Below are positions 54,008 to 63,546 of a stretch of 64,000 bases of DNA, in pieces; the stretch's first letter is position 1, and each line of letters starts with the position of its first letter. The notes under the pieces were generated by a model that was not told where the DNA came from, made no database searches, and saw nothing but the letters and a program-made list of their open reading frames with translations. Origin of the DNA: Polynucleobacter sp. AP-Nino-20-G2 (GTDB taxonomy: Bacteria > Pseudomonadota > Gammaproteobacteria > Burkholderiales > Burkholderiaceae); assembly GCF_018688235.1 (NCBI RefSeq), contig NZ_CP061313.1, positions 1,347,130 through 1,411,129 of the forward strand, written 5' to 3'. The position numbers were made by a program, and so were the translations under genes.

Positions 54008-55255
54008 TTAGGTCAGCTTGCCAAAAATCAAGGTACCGTTAGTACCCCCAAAACCAAAGTTGTTTTTAACGGCATGATCAATCTTCACGTCACGAGCTGT
54101 GTTGGCGCAGTAGTCCAAATCACACTCAGGATCTTGATTAAAAATATTGATCGTTGGGGGAGACTTCTGGTTATGTAAAGCCAGAATAGTAAATACCGAT
54201 TCCAAGCCGCCTGCACCGCCCAATAGGTGGCCAGTCATCGACTTAGTGGAGTTAATTAAAGCCTTCTTCGCGTGATCGCCAAGAGCGGCCTTAATGGCGC
54301 CAGTTTCATTCTTATCACCCAAAGGCGTAGATGTACCATGCGCATTAATGTATTGAATTTGATCCGCATTCAAGCCGGCATCGCGCATTGCATTGACCAT
54401 GCAACGACGTGGGCCATCCATATTTGGTGCAGTCATGTGATACGCATCACCGCTCATACCGAAACCTAAAAGTTCACAGTAAATTTTTGCACCGCGAGCT
54501 TTAGCGTGTTCGTACTCCTCCAAAACAATGACACCAGCACCCTCACCCAGAACAAAGCCATCGCGGTCTTTGTCCCATGGACGTGAAGCAGTTGCAGGGT
54601 CATCATTACGAGTCGATAGTGCGCGAGCTGATGCAAAGCCACCAACACCCAATGCGGAAATCGTAGATTCCGCACCACCAGCAACCATCACATCTGCATC
54701 ACCATACTGAATTAAGCGAGCCGCCAATCCAATACTGTGCAAACCTGTTGTGCAAGCGGTAACCGCAGCAACGTTTGGACCTTTCAGCCCAAATAAAATG
54801 CTGAGGTGTCCAGAAATCATATTAATGATCGAGCCTGGAACAAAGAATGGCGAAATACGACGAGGACCGCGCGCCAATAATTCAGCGCCAGTCTCTTCAA
54901 TCATTGGTAAGCCGCCGATACCGGAGCCAACCATGACACCAATACGCTCAGCATTTTCTTCTGTCACTTGCAATCCACTGTCACGAATTGCTTGCGTGCC
55001 TGCGGCAATACCGTAATGGATAAAGGTATCCATGTGGCGCGCCTCTTTGGCAGAAACATATTCCTCGACATTGAAATCCTTCACTTCACCAGCGAAATGA
55101 ACGCTCAGTGGAGTGTGGTCAAACTTCGTGATGGTAGCAATGCCTGACTTGCCCGCGAGCAAATTAGACCAAGCTACATCAACTGAATTACCAACAGGTG
55201 AGATGAGGCCTAAGCCGGTAACAACTACCCGGCGACGGCCATTTGATGCTGACAC
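54008..55255 (-). CDS. fabF: 3-oxoacyl-ACP synthase II
   Basis: FabF elongates acyl chains, including the step to vaccenate. The 415-residue KAS protein has Cys168 in VTACTTGLHSIG, the His in NAHGTSTPLGD and STKSMTGHLLGGAG, and begins RRRVVVTGLGLISPVG. It follows acpP by 27 bases and ends the fab cluster. Confidence 0.98.
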   Translation of the reverse strand: MSASNGRRRVVVTGLGLISPVGNSVDVAWSNLLAGKSGIATITKFDHTPLSVHFAGEVKDFNVEEYVSAKEARHMDTFIHYGIAAGTQAIRDSGLQVTEENAERIGVMVGSGIGGLPMIEETGAELLARGPRRISPFFVPGSIINMISGHLSILFGLKGPNVAAVTACTTGLHSIGLAARLIQYGDADVMVAGGAESTISALGVGGFASARALSTRNDDPATASRPWDKDRDGFVLGEGAGVIVLEEYEHAKARGAKIYCELLGFGMSGDAYHMTAPNMDGPRRCMVNAMRDAGLNADQIQYINAHGTSTPLGDKNETGAIKAALGDHAKKALINSTKSMTGHLLGGAGGLESVFTILALHNQKSPPTINIFNQDPECDLDYCANTARDVKIDHAVKNNFGFGGTNGTLIFGKLT

Positions 55256-55282
55256 AGTAATAGCTATGTATTAGCCAGGGAA

Positions 55283-55522
55283 TTAACCCTGAGCTTTTGA
55301 TTTAGCGAAATCGATAGCGAGCTGAACGGTAGTGATTTTTTCAGCTTCCTCATCAGGAATTTCGATGCCGAATTCATCTTCTAAAGCCATTACCAGCTCA
55401 ACAGTGTCAAGAGAGTCTGCGCCTAAGTCATTCACAAAAGAAGATTCATTCTTGATCTCTGCTTCTGCGACGCCCAATTGCTCAGCGACGATCTTCTTAA
55501 CGCGTTGTTCGATGTTATCCAT
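55283..55522 (-). CDS. acpP: Acyl carrier protein
   Basis: The start is ATG 55522, preceded by TTGGGGGAC as ribosome binding site; reading that TTG as a start would only extend into the site. The 79-residue acidic protein carries the phosphopantetheine Ser37 in GADSLDTVELV. It lies between fabG and fabF. Confidence 0.98.
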   Translation of the reverse strand: MDNIEQRVKKIVAEQLGVAEAEIKNESSFVNDLGADSLDTVELVMALEDEFGIEIPDEEAEKITTVQLAIDFAKSKAQG

Positions 55523-55625
55523 TAAGTCCCCCAAGGGTTGTAAAAAAACGATGAAAAGGATTTTATCAGCTTGGCGGACTGAATTAGCAAATCCGCCAAA
55601 AAATGATGAAATTCCTGCTTTGCCC

Positions 55626-56369
55626 TTAGGCTAAATATAGTCCGCCATTGACGTGTAAGGTATTACCCGTAATGTATCCAGCCGCTGGAGAGGCCAAAAA
55701 TGCCACTGCCTGAGCCACATCCTCTGGGCTACCAAGACGCGCCAAAGGAATGTTCACTTTTAGGGCATTTTGCTGCTCTTCGCTCAAAGCGCGGGTCATA
55801 TCAGTGTCAATAAAGCCTGGGGCCACGCAATTCACGGTGATATTGCGACTGCCGATTTCGCGAGCTAAGGCGCGCGTCATTCCAGAAACGCCAGCTTTCG
55901 CGGCTGCATAGTTGGCCTGGCCTGGGTTGCCCATATGACCAACAATCGAAGTGATATTGATAATTCGGCCGGCGCGTGCCTTCATCATTGGCCGCATCAC
56001 CGCTTGTGATAAGCGGAATACCGCGCTTAAATTGGTATCAATTACGTCGGTCCATTCATCTGTTTTCATACGCATCGCCAAGTTATCGCGAGTAATGCCA
56101 GCGTTGTTCACCAAAATATTAATGCCGCCATACTCTTTTACGATGTGATCGATGATTTCTTCGCAAGCATTTGGCGCAGTCACATTTAAGACTAAGCCAG
56201 CACCACCCGTAGGCTTTAAGCGCGCCTCTATGGCCTTTGCACCCTCGGCAGAGGTTGCGGTACCAATCACTTTGGCGCCACATTTAACCAATTCATCCGC
56301 AATGGCCTGACCAATTCCGCGCGATGCGCCAGTTACCAATGCAATTTGTCCGCTAAGGTCGAGATTCAT
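55626..56369 (-). CDS. fabG: 3-oxoacyl-ACP reductase
   Basis: FabG performs the first reduction in each elongation cycle with NADPH. The 247-residue SDR has TGASRGIGQAIA, NNAG, the Ser in INITSIVG and the Tyr-X3-Lys in YAAAKAG, and ends GNTLHVNGGLY. It is 58 bases after fabD. Confidence 0.98.
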   Translation of the reverse strand: MNLDLSGQIALVTGASRGIGQAIADELVKCGAKVIGTATSAEGAKAIEARLKPTGGAGLVLNVTAPNACEEIIDHIVKEYGGINILVNNAGITRDNLAMRMKTDEWTDVIDTNLSAVFRLSQAVMRPMMKARAGRIINITSIVGHMGNPGQANYAAAKAGVSGMTRALAREIGSRNITVNCVAPGFIDTDMTRALSEEQQNALKVNIPLARLGSPEDVAQAVAFLASPAAGYITGNTLHVNGGLYLA

Positions 56370-56427
56370 ATTTGTCTTCCGCTTGTTCTATGCCGCTTCT
56401 TGAAGCTGCTCGTTGTTATTTGTACTC

Positions 56428-57363
56428 TTACTTTACTGTAGCCAAGGCTTCATTCAGGCTGGCCTCATCAAACACAGGAATGCCAACGACATTCTCATTA
56501 ATGCGTTTAGTCAATCCAGCCAGCACCTTGCCAGGACCGCACTCCACAACCTGAGTCACACCCTGCCCAGCCATCGCATTGATGGTTTCTTGCCAACGCA
56601 CAGGCTTAGCAGCTTGACGCACTAAAGCATCTTTAATAGCCGCTGGATCATTCAGAATCTCTACATCGACATTATTGATAACGGAGATAGTAGGAGCCTT
56701 AAATTCAATATCAGCCAGGTAGCCTTTTAACTTTTCGGAAGCAGGCTGCAATAAAGAAGAATGGAACGGCGCAGAGACCGGCAATGGCAAGGCGCGCTTA
56801 GCACCCGCCGCTTTAAGCAACTCACACGCTTTAGTAACGGCATCACTACCACCGGCAATCACGACCTGCCCTGGGGCATTAAAGTTCACCGCTTCAACTA
56901 CGCCACCAGAAGCGGTAGCAGCTTCTGCACAAACAGTTTTCACAACCGCATCATCTAAACCCAAGATCGCAGCCATACCGCCAGTACCAACCGGCACCGC
57001 AGTTTGCATTGCCTCCGCACGGAAGCGAACGAGTGGTACCGCATCTTTAAATGAGACGACGCCAGCAGCGACCAAGGCTGAATACTCACCAAGACTATGC
57101 CCTGCCACCACCTTAGGAACAGCACCACCAGCAGCTAACCAAGCGCGATAAAACGCAATCGCTGCTGTCAGCATGACTGGCTGGGTATTGGTAGTCAAAG
57201 CCAGTGCTTCCGCCGGCCCTTCGGCGATCAGCTTCGCAACATCTTCACCAAGCGCTTCAGAAGCCTCTAGCAATGTCGCACGGACCTCTGGGCGATCGGC
57301 AATAGAGTTGAGCATCCCAACGGATTGGGAACCTTGGCCAGGAAATACAAATGCAAATGTCAT
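56428..57363 (-). CDS. fabD: Malonyl-CoA:ACP transacylase
   Basis: FabD loads malonyl groups on ACP. The 311-residue protein has the opening FVFPGQGSQSVGM, nucleophile Ser90 in VAGHSLGEYSAL, and the His in PVSAPFHSSL. It lies between fabH and fabG. Confidence 0.98.
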   Translation of the reverse strand: MTFAFVFPGQGSQSVGMLNSIADRPEVRATLLEASEALGEDVAKLIAEGPAEALALTTNTQPVMLTAAIAFYRAWLAAGGAVPKVVAGHSLGEYSALVAAGVVSFKDAVPLVRFRAEAMQTAVPVGTGGMAAILGLDDAVVKTVCAEAATASGGVVEAVNFNAPGQVVIAGGSDAVTKACELLKAAGAKRALPLPVSAPFHSSLLQPASEKLKGYLADIEFKAPTISVINNVDVEILNDPAAIKDALVRQAAKPVRWQETINAMAGQGVTQVVECGPGKVLAGLTKRINENVVGIPVFDEASLNEALATVK

Positions 57364-57406
57364 AGGAATAATCGCTGAATAATGATTGGTAATTTGATTC
57401 TATTGA

Positions 57407-58393
57407 TTAATACTTGATTGCTACGGCACCCCAAGCAAAGCCGCCACCGACACCCTCTAGCAAGAGATGTTGGCCACGCTGAATTTGACCCGAACGAACA
57501 CCGGCATCTAAGGCCAGTGGAATGGATGCTGCCGAAGTGTTGCCGTGCTCGTGAACAGTTACGATCACTTTATCCATCGACATCCCCATCTTGCGAGCAG
57601 TACTTTCCATGATGCGAATATTGGCCTGGTGTGGAACTAACCAATCAATTTGTTCTGGCTTTAAATTGGCTTTTTCTAGCGCCTCATACGCAACCTGCTC
57701 AAGCACTTTCACCGCCAACTTAAATACCGCCTGACCATCCATAGTCATAAATGGGGAGCCGTGAACCTGCCCATTGCCGGCACGGCCTGGAACACACAAA
57801 ATATCGCGCTGACTTCCGTCGGCGTGTAAAGCCGTCGCCAGGATACCTGGCTCAGTAGAAGCCTCCAGTACAACCGCGCCTGCGCCATCGCCAAACAATA
57901 CTGAGGTAGTGCGATCTTGAAAATCCAAAATGCGTGAAAAGGTTTCAGCGCCAAGCACCAATACTTTTTTGTAGGTGCCGGAGCGAATGAAAGCATCCGC
58001 AATTGCAAGGGCGTAAGTAAACCCAGCGCAAACTGCCTGCACGTCAAATGCGGCGCAATTGGTATGCGCGCCCAACTTATCCTGAACTACGCAAGCGGTG
58101 CTCGGAAAACCACCCAAATGATCTGGCGTAGATGTTGCCAAGATAATCAGATCCAAGTCTTCTGAAGTGCAGCCAGCGCTTGTCAATGCGGCTTGTGCAG
58201 CCTTGACAGCTAAATCGCTAGTTAACTGATTATCTGCAGCAAAGTGACGAGCAGAAATACCGCTTCGAGTCACAATCCATTCATCACTCGTTTCAAGGCC
58301 GATTTTGGCCAAATGCTCAACGAGATCTTGATTGGTTAAACGCTGCTCCGGTAGATAGCTTCCGGTGCCCGCTACTCTTGAATACGTAGTCAT
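57407..58393 (-). CDS. fabH: 3-oxoacyl-ACP synthase III
   Basis: FabH starts fatty acid synthesis by condensing acetyl-CoA with malonyl-ACP. The 328-residue protein has Cys122 in VQAVCAGFTYAL, VPHQANIRIM and HGNTSAASIPLAL (catalytic Cys-His-Asn). It starts two bases after the plsX stop. Confidence 0.98.
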   Translation of the reverse strand: MTTYSRVAGTGSYLPEQRLTNQDLVEHLAKIGLETSDEWIVTRSGISARHFAADNQLTSDLAVKAAQAALTSAGCTSEDLDLIILATSTPDHLGGFPSTACVVQDKLGAHTNCAAFDVQAVCAGFTYALAIADAFIRSGTYKKVLVLGAETFSRILDFQDRTTSVLFGDGAGAVVLEASTEPGILATALHADGSQRDILCVPGRAGNGQVHGSPFMTMDGQAVFKLAVKVLEQVAYEALEKANLKPEQIDWLVPHQANIRIMESTARKMGMSMDKVIVTVHEHGNTSAASIPLALDAGVRSGQIQRGQHLLLEGVGGGFAWGAVAIKY

Positions 58394-58395
58394 CT

Positions 58396-59406
58396 TTATT
58401 TTGTCTCCACCACAAATGCTTGAGCAATGCGCTCTACCATTCGATTTTTCGCTGCTTCGTATGCGCGATCTAGGGCAAAACCAAACGCAAAACGATCCGC
58501 AGAGCCATGGCTCTTAATCACACAACCACGCAATCCTAAAAGCACCGCACCGTTATAGCGACGATGATCTACGCGCTTACGCACGCGCAACAAAGGCACC
58601 ATAGCGCAAACAGCCATTAGCTTCGTAAACCAGGAGCGATTAAATTCTTCACGAATCATGCCGCTCATCATCTTTGCTAAACCTTCGCTTGCTTTTAAAA
58701 CAACGTTGCCGACGAAGCCATCACACACCACAATATCCGTGGTGCCCTTGAAAATATCGTTACCCTCTACGTTGCCGTAAAAGTTTAAATTGGTTTGGCG
58801 CAGTAGCTCACTCGTTTGCTTTACCACCTCATTACCTTTGATCACCTCTTCGCCAATATTGAGAAGACCAACTGAGGGGTTTTGTGTGCCATCCACCACT
58901 TGAACCATTACATTTGCCATTTGCGCAAACTGCACCAAGTGCATAGGCTCGCAATCAGCATTGGCACCAAGATCCAACATTGTGGTGCCACGACCTTTTT
59001 CATTGGGAATAGCAGTAGCAATCGCAGGACGATCAACACCCTCAAGTGTTTTTAAAATGTAGCGTGAGATAGCCATCAATGCGCCAGTGTTACCAGAAGA
59101 GATGATGGCGTCAGCAGCACCCTCTTTCACCTGCTCAATAGCGACACGCATTGAAGAATCTTTTTTACGACGTAGCGCTATCTCGATGGGGTCATCCATC
59201 AAGACAACCTCGCTAGCAGGAATAATTTGGATGCGCTCAAGTGGCGCTTTAGGAAATTTACTCAAGGCTTGCTTGAGCGAGTCCGGATCACCAACCAAGG
59301 CGATCTTCACATCAGCATGTTTTTCGAGGAAATCGCAGCAGGCCGGGACCGTAACTACTACTCCATGATCTCCGCCCATGGCATCGATAGCAAGAGTGAC
59401 ACTCAT
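58396..59406 (-). CDS. plsX: Phosphate acyltransferase PlsX
   Basis: PlsX makes acyl-phosphate from acyl-ACP for phospholipid synthesis. I start at ATG 59406 (MSVTLAIDAMGGDHG), the usual family opening; a TTG at 59439 would add eleven residues running into the terminator region. The 336-residue sequence has SSGNTGALMAIS and CDGFVGNVVLKASEG. Confidence 0.97.
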   Translation of the reverse strand: MSVTLAIDAMGGDHGVVVTVPACCDFLEKHADVKIALVGDPDSLKQALSKFPKAPLERIQIIPASEVVLMDDPIEIALRRKKDSSMRVAIEQVKEGAADAIISSGNTGALMAISRYILKTLEGVDRPAIATAIPNEKGRGTTMLDLGANADCEPMHLVQFAQMANVMVQVVDGTQNPSVGLLNIGEEVIKGNEVVKQTSELLRQTNLNFYGNVEGNDIFKGTTDIVVCDGFVGNVVLKASEGLAKMMSGMIREEFNRSWFTKLMAVCAMVPLLRVRKRVDHRRYNGAVLLGLRGCVIKSHGSADRFAFGFALDRAYEAAKNRMVERIAQAFVVETK

Positions 59407-59440
59407 AAAATCATTAATTGCTGCAAGTGGTTTATCCAAG

Positions 59441-59468
59441 AAAAAAGCGGCTTTTATTGGAGCCGCTT
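59441..59468 (-). terminator. Hairpin/U-tract between rpmF and plsX
   Basis: On the minus strand AAGCGGCT pairs with AGCCGCTT around CCAATAAA, and the stem runs into TTTTTT. It is a good intrinsic terminator 35 bases before the plsX ATG, so part of the rpmF message should end here and plsX expression depends on readthrough or a separate promoter. Confidence 0.8.
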
Positions 59469-59489
59469 CTATCTTTTTGGACTAAAAAA

Positions 59490-59669
59490 CTAGTCGTTTT
59501 TAGTTTTAACAACTTTACGGCCACGGTAGTAGCCGTTTGGTGAAATGTGGTGGCGCAAATGAGCCTCACCAGTTGTGGCTTCAACAGCCGTAGCAGGTGC
59601 GGTCAAAAAGTCGTGCGCACGGTGCATGCCACGTTTGGATGGGGATTTTTTATTCTGTTGGACGGCCAT
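59490..59669 (-). CDS. rpmF: 50S ribosomal protein L32
   Basis: The 59-residue frame MAVQQNKKSPSKRGMHRAHD runs from ATG 59669 to TAG 59492-59490, with later HLRHHISPNGYYRGRKVV. This is L32, of standard length for betaproteobacteria. It lies between yceD and plsX, the arrangement conserved in most proteobacteria. The four zinc-binding cysteines of some L32 forms are absent. Confidence 0.97.
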   Translation of the reverse strand: MAVQQNKKSPSKRGMHRAHDFLTAPATAVEATTGEAHLRHHISPNGYYRGRKVVKTKND

Positions 59670-59759
59670 ATTGAACTCCTAAGCAAGGCGACATTCTAGC
59701 ATGGAAAATCCCCTAAACGCTTGATTTATTAGTAAATAGGCTAGATTACCCAACCCCAC

Positions 59760-60341
59760 TTATGAACTTTTCTTCATATTTTTCAATACGTTAAAGGGAT
59801 TTTCTGGCTTTTCAAGCTCGTCATCCTCCGCTCCATTCTCCCCAAAAGAAGAGGCATGTGCCTCACAAGCACCCTCTGGATGCTTCGGAATCAAAGGCAA
59901 AGAGAGCAAAATTTCATCCTCAATGAGCTCTAAGAGGTCAAAGTGCTGACTAGCAACCAAGGGCTCCTGCTGATCATCTTCGATAGGATAGGCATCCGCT
60001 TCGGCCTCAGTGGCAACCATGACGAATTGACGCTCTTCCGCCAGGTCAAAGGCTGAATCTTGCAAACAACGCTGGCAGAGCAGGTGCAGACGCCCTTTTA
60101 GCCTCAATTGGAGAATTTGATGGGGTTCTGAACCAGGAGAATCGGTGAAATAGGTGTCGACTTGCCAATGAAAGCCATCCCCGGCATCAATGCTAGAGAC
60201 CTCCTCAGCCAATCTTGGCATCGCTGAAATTGCCAAAAACCCAGCGCCTTTATAGGACTGAGGTGCACAAAAATCCACCCGGTGCAAGGCACTTGGATCT
60301 GCGGAAAGCTCAACTTGAGGTAAAACTTGATTACGATTCAT
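59760..60341 (-). CDS. yceD: YceD family (DUF177) 23S rRNA accumulation protein
   Basis: The 193-residue protein belongs to DUF177, members of which help 23S rRNA accumulate. It has the conserved CQRCLQDSAFDL segment and the acidic stretch FDLLELIEDEILLSLPLIPKH, with an acidic C-terminal tail. It lies upstream of rpmF, as in E. coli, and is divergent from the Maf gene. Confidence 0.9.
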   Translation of the reverse strand: MNRNQVLPQVELSADPSALHRVDFCAPQSYKGAGFLAISAMPRLAEEVSSIDAGDGFHWQVDTYFTDSPGSEPHQILQLRLKGRLHLLCQRCLQDSAFDLAEERQFVMVATEAEADAYPIEDDQQEPLVASQHFDLLELIEDEILLSLPLIPKHPEGACEAHASSFGENGAEDDELEKPENPFNVLKNMKKSS

Positions 60342-60384
60342 GCCATGAGTCTAAATGAAGGTCTTAGTGAAAGCGCAAGTAGTG

Positions 60385-60978
60385 ATGAGTAATTCTGCAA
60401 AAAAATTAATTCTGGCATCGACCTCGGTATATCGCCGAGAGCTTTTGGAGCGGCTGCGCATCCCCTTCACCGTGGTATCGCCCAAGGTCGATGAAACCCC
60501 ATTACCTGGTGAGAGTTCGGTAGATTTAGCTCTGAGACTAGCTAAAGCAAAGGCAGCGGCTGTCGCAAAAGATCATCCTAATGCCTGGGTCATTGGCTCC
60601 GATCAAGTTGCGGATCTGTGCGGGGCAGCAATAGGCAAGCCCGGCAACTTCGAACGAGCAATGGCGCAATTGCAACTCATGCGTGGCTCATCGGTTACTT
60701 TTAATACCGCACTTTGCTTAATGCATGGCGATACAGAAAGTACCGTGAACATTCCTACCGAAGTGAAATTTCGCAAACTATCGGATGATGTACTTGAGGC
60801 CTATCTACTAGCTGAAGAACCCTACGACTGCGCTGGTAGCGCCAAATCTGAAGGTCTAGGAATCTCGCTACTCGAAGCGATCAAGAGCGATGACCCAACA
60901 GCTTTGATTGGACTCCCCTTGATTGCTCTAAGCGGGCTTTTGCGTGATGCAGGTTTTGAAATTCCGCCCAAGAAATAA
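60385..60978 (+). CDS. Maf family nucleotide pyrophosphatase (YceF-like)
   Basis: I favour ATG 60385 (197 residues), since the family core ASTSVYRRELLERLRIPF then sits at the normal distance; ATG 60355 would add ten residues. GSDQVADLCG, EKF-equivalent VKFRKLSDDVLEAYL and YDCAGSAKSEGLG are present. YceF-type Maf proteins hydrolyse modified nucleotides such as m7GTP. Its divergent pairing with yceD is typical. Confidence 0.9.
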   Translation: MSNSAKKLILASTSVYRRELLERLRIPFTVVSPKVDETPLPGESSVDLALRLAKAKAAAVAKDHPNAWVIGSDQVADLCGAAIGKPGNFERAMAQLQLMRGSSVTFNTALCLMHGDTESTVNIPTEVKFRKLSDDVLEAYLLAEEPYDCAGSAKSEGLGISLLEAIKSDDPTALIGLPLIALSGLLRDAGFEIPPKK

Positions 60979-60995
60979 ATAAGAAAGATCAAATA

Positions 60996-61769
60996 ATGAG
61001 CAAGATCTTAGGCACCCTCTTTTTAATTCCGAATACCTTGGGCGAAGACTCCCGCGCTGAACAATTACCCTGGGTGCTGCCTAGCGAAACCATTTCACAA
61101 ACAGCCAAACTGACTCATTGGATTGTTGAGGATGCGAAGACAGCGCGCGCTTTTCTCAAGGCCGTTGATAGCGTATCGCCCTTAGCTTGCACTATCCAAG
61201 AAATGCAAATGAGTGAATGGCGCGGTGCTGCGCGCAATGCGAAGTATGGCGATGCAGTAAAGCCAATGGACTTACTCAAACCATTGATGGATGGCAAGGA
61301 CATGGGGCTGATGTCAGAAGCCGGCGTTCCTGGGGTAGCTGACCCTGGCGCTGAATTGGTTTTAGCCGCACATAAACTCGGTGCCAAGGTGAAACCTTTG
61401 GTTGGGCCAAGCTCAATCCTCTTAGGCTTGATGGCCAGTGGCTTAAATGGCCAACGCTTTGCTTTTCAGGGATACATCCCCCATGATGCGCAAGACCGCA
61501 TTGCAAAACTCAAGCAACTAGAAGTCGAATCTAGAAAATTACAGCAGACTCAAATTTGGATTGAAACGCCCTATCGCAATACCGCCATGCTGATGGCCTG
61601 CCTCAATGCATTGGCGCCCCAATCCATGCTCTGCGTTGGAATGGATCTCAGCCTGAAATCAGAAACAATTACAACACTCTCAATTACCGAATGGCGCAAG
61701 CGCTATCCAAATGAGGCAGCCTGCGCCTCATTACAAAATAGGCCAGCAGTATTTCTATTGCTGGCCTAG
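60996..61769 (+). CDS. RsmI-like SAM-dependent methyltransferase (tetrapyrrole methylase fold)
   Basis: The 257-residue protein has the methylase-fold opening GTLFLIPNTLGED, MGLMSEAGVPGVADPGAELVLAAH and GPSSILLGLMASG. It differs from true RsmI (about 285 residues, PTPIGNL start), so it is probably the paralogue often found beside maf in betaproteobacteria; its RNA or other target is unknown. It starts 17 bases after the Maf gene and is likely cotranscribed. Confidence 0.85.
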   Translation: MSKILGTLFLIPNTLGEDSRAEQLPWVLPSETISQTAKLTHWIVEDAKTARAFLKAVDSVSPLACTIQEMQMSEWRGAARNAKYGDAVKPMDLLKPLMDGKDMGLMSEAGVPGVADPGAELVLAAHKLGAKVKPLVGPSSILLGLMASGLNGQRFAFQGYIPHDAQDRIAKLKQLEVESRKLQQTQIWIETPYRNTAMLMACLNALAPQSMLCVGMDLSLKSETITTLSITEWRKRYPNEAACASLQNRPAVFLLLA

Positions 61770-61820
61770 ATTTGTGAATGGATCACTTTGATCTTTATTG
61801 GTAACGGCTGTTTAGTCACC

Positions 61821-62780
61821 CTACTTTAAATCTGGCGCCTTCATCAAAGCTTTACCAGCCGCGGCACCAACCTCGGCACCAAAGCGCTTGGCCACACGCT
61901 CCGCGAAATTCTCTTTCATGGTGTAGTCCAGAATATCTGGGGCTTTGAAAATATCGCGCGCTACAGATTCCACTGTTCCATAACCATCCACCAATCCAAT
62001 TTTGATGGCTTGCTCGCCATTCCAAACGCGACCTGAGAATATTTCTGGAGTTTCTTTGAGGCGATCACCTCGCCCCGCTTTCACCACGGCGATAAATTGC
62101 TGATGAATTTCATCAATCATGGTTTTAATCATCTCTACCTGTTGTGGATTTTCTTTGGAGAATGGATCCATCATGCCCTTATTCGAGCCAGCCGTAATCA
62201 TGCGACGAGTAACACCCAACTTATCCATCAGACCAGTAAAGCCAAAGCCCTCCATGATCACGCCGATAGAGCCAACCAAACTCGCCTTATCAACCAAAAT
62301 CTGATCGGCAGCCACAGCAACGTAGTAACCGCCAGAGGCGCAAATGTCTTCCACTACAACATAGAACGGTTTATTTGGATACAGCTTGCGTAAGCGATGA
62401 ATCTCATCATTCATCATCCCTGCTTGGACTGGCGAACCTCCAGGGCTATTGATGCGCAATACAACACCTGCACTATTTTCATTTTCAAACGCTGATGTCA
62501 AAGATGCATTGATATCTAAAGCATTTGCCATAGAGCTAGAAGAAATCTCCCCCTCGAGAGTCACTAGCGCTGTGTGCTTCTCAATGCTCATACCGCGCCC
62601 TGGTAGATTGAAATCAAATATCGCCAGAATTACACCCACGAAAACAAGTAAGGTAAGTACGCGAAATACCGCTTTCCAACGACGGGTCTTGCGAGTTTCT
62701 TTTAAATTCTCGAGCAATAAATGCTCAAGAGCTTGACGCTCCCAGTTTTGATTAGCGTTGTCGGATTGATTTTGATCCAT
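61821..62780 (-). CDS. sppA: S49 signal peptide peptidase
   Basis: The 319-residue protein has a cytoplasmic start, one membrane helix (about 38-56) and a single S49 peptidase domain, as in the short 36K-type SppA. The Ser-Lys dyad is Ser149 in EDICASGGYYVA and Lys201 in GSNKGMMDPFS. It degrades signal peptides left in the membrane. It follows the HAD gene by 51 bases. Confidence 0.93.
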   Translation of the reverse strand: MDQNQSDNANQNWERQALEHLLLENLKETRKTRRWKAVFRVLTLLVFVGVILAIFDFNLPGRGMSIEKHTALVTLEGEISSSSMANALDINASLTSAFENENSAGVVLRINSPGGSPVQAGMMNDEIHRLRKLYPNKPFYVVVEDICASGGYYVAVAADQILVDKASLVGSIGVIMEGFGFTGLMDKLGVTRRMITAGSNKGMMDPFSKENPQQVEMIKTMIDEIHQQFIAVVKAGRGDRLKETPEIFSGRVWNGEQAIKIGLVDGYGTVESVARDIFKAPDILDYTMKENFAERVAKRFGAEVGAAAGKALMKAPDLK

Positions 62781-62831
62781 TACTTTTAATTCCTTGGTTA
62801 CTAGCGATTAAACAACTTCAGTATCACGTCT

Positions 62832-63521
62832 TTATGCGTTTTTAGCGGTGAGATTTTCATTTAACCAAGCCGCCAATTGAGCAACATCATCGACATGAAC
62901 AAGTGATGGCGCTTCTTTGAGGGTGCTTAGTGGATGAGCGCCATACGTTACCGCGACAGCGTCCACACCAGCATTAGCCGCCATATCCAAATCATGAGTG
63001 GTATCACCAATCATCAACATTCGGCGCATCGGCACTTGCATTACGTCGGATAACTCCAAGAGCATTCCTGGATGAGGTTTTGAGAACGATTCATCCGCGG
63101 TACGGGTTTCATGAAATAGATGACCAAGCTGATGATGCTTGAGGGAGCGATCCAAGCCCACGCGTGATTTACCGGTAGCAACACCTAGCAAGTAACCGTC
63201 TTCACGCAAGCTTCCCAGCAACTCACGAATGCCCGGGAATAAATCAAGCTCATGGTCTTTGGCTAAATAGTGGTAACGAAATCGTTCTGTGAGCTTAGGA
63301 AAATGCGCCGGCTCTATCCATGGCACCGCTCTTCTCAATGAATCTTGAATGCCCAGACCAATTACGGAGCTCGCCAAAGAATCATCAGGCTCTTTAAATC
63401 CCAAGTCACGGCAAGACTGCTGAATACAGTGAACGATGGTTGGCGTGGAATCCATGATCGTTCCATCCCAATCCCACACAATCAGATCGTAGCGTCTATC
63501 GGGCGTTTTATCTTCAATCAT
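62832..63521 (-). CDS. HAD-IA family phosphatase (phosphoglycolate phosphatase-like)
   Basis: The 229-residue protein has HAD motif I VWDWDGTIMDS, motif II GVATGKSR, motif III Lys in FSKPHPGML and motif IV GDTTHDLDMA. It is of the Gph-like group, but the substrate is not certain. It starts 25 bases after the pseudouridine synthase stop, the order rluC-HAD-sppA conserved in Burkholderiales. Confidence 0.9.
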   Translation of the reverse strand: MIEDKTPDRRYDLIVWDWDGTIMDSTPTIVHCIQQSCRDLGFKEPDDSLASSVIGLGIQDSLRRAVPWIEPAHFPKLTERFRYHYLAKDHELDLFPGIRELLGSLREDGYLLGVATGKSRVGLDRSLKHHQLGHLFHETRTADESFSKPHPGMLLELSDVMQVPMRRMLMIGDTTHDLDMAANAGVDAVAVTYGAHPLSTLKEAPSLVHVDDVAQLAAWLNENLTAKNA

Positions 63522-63546
63522 CTTTGAAATATCTATCTACTGAATT

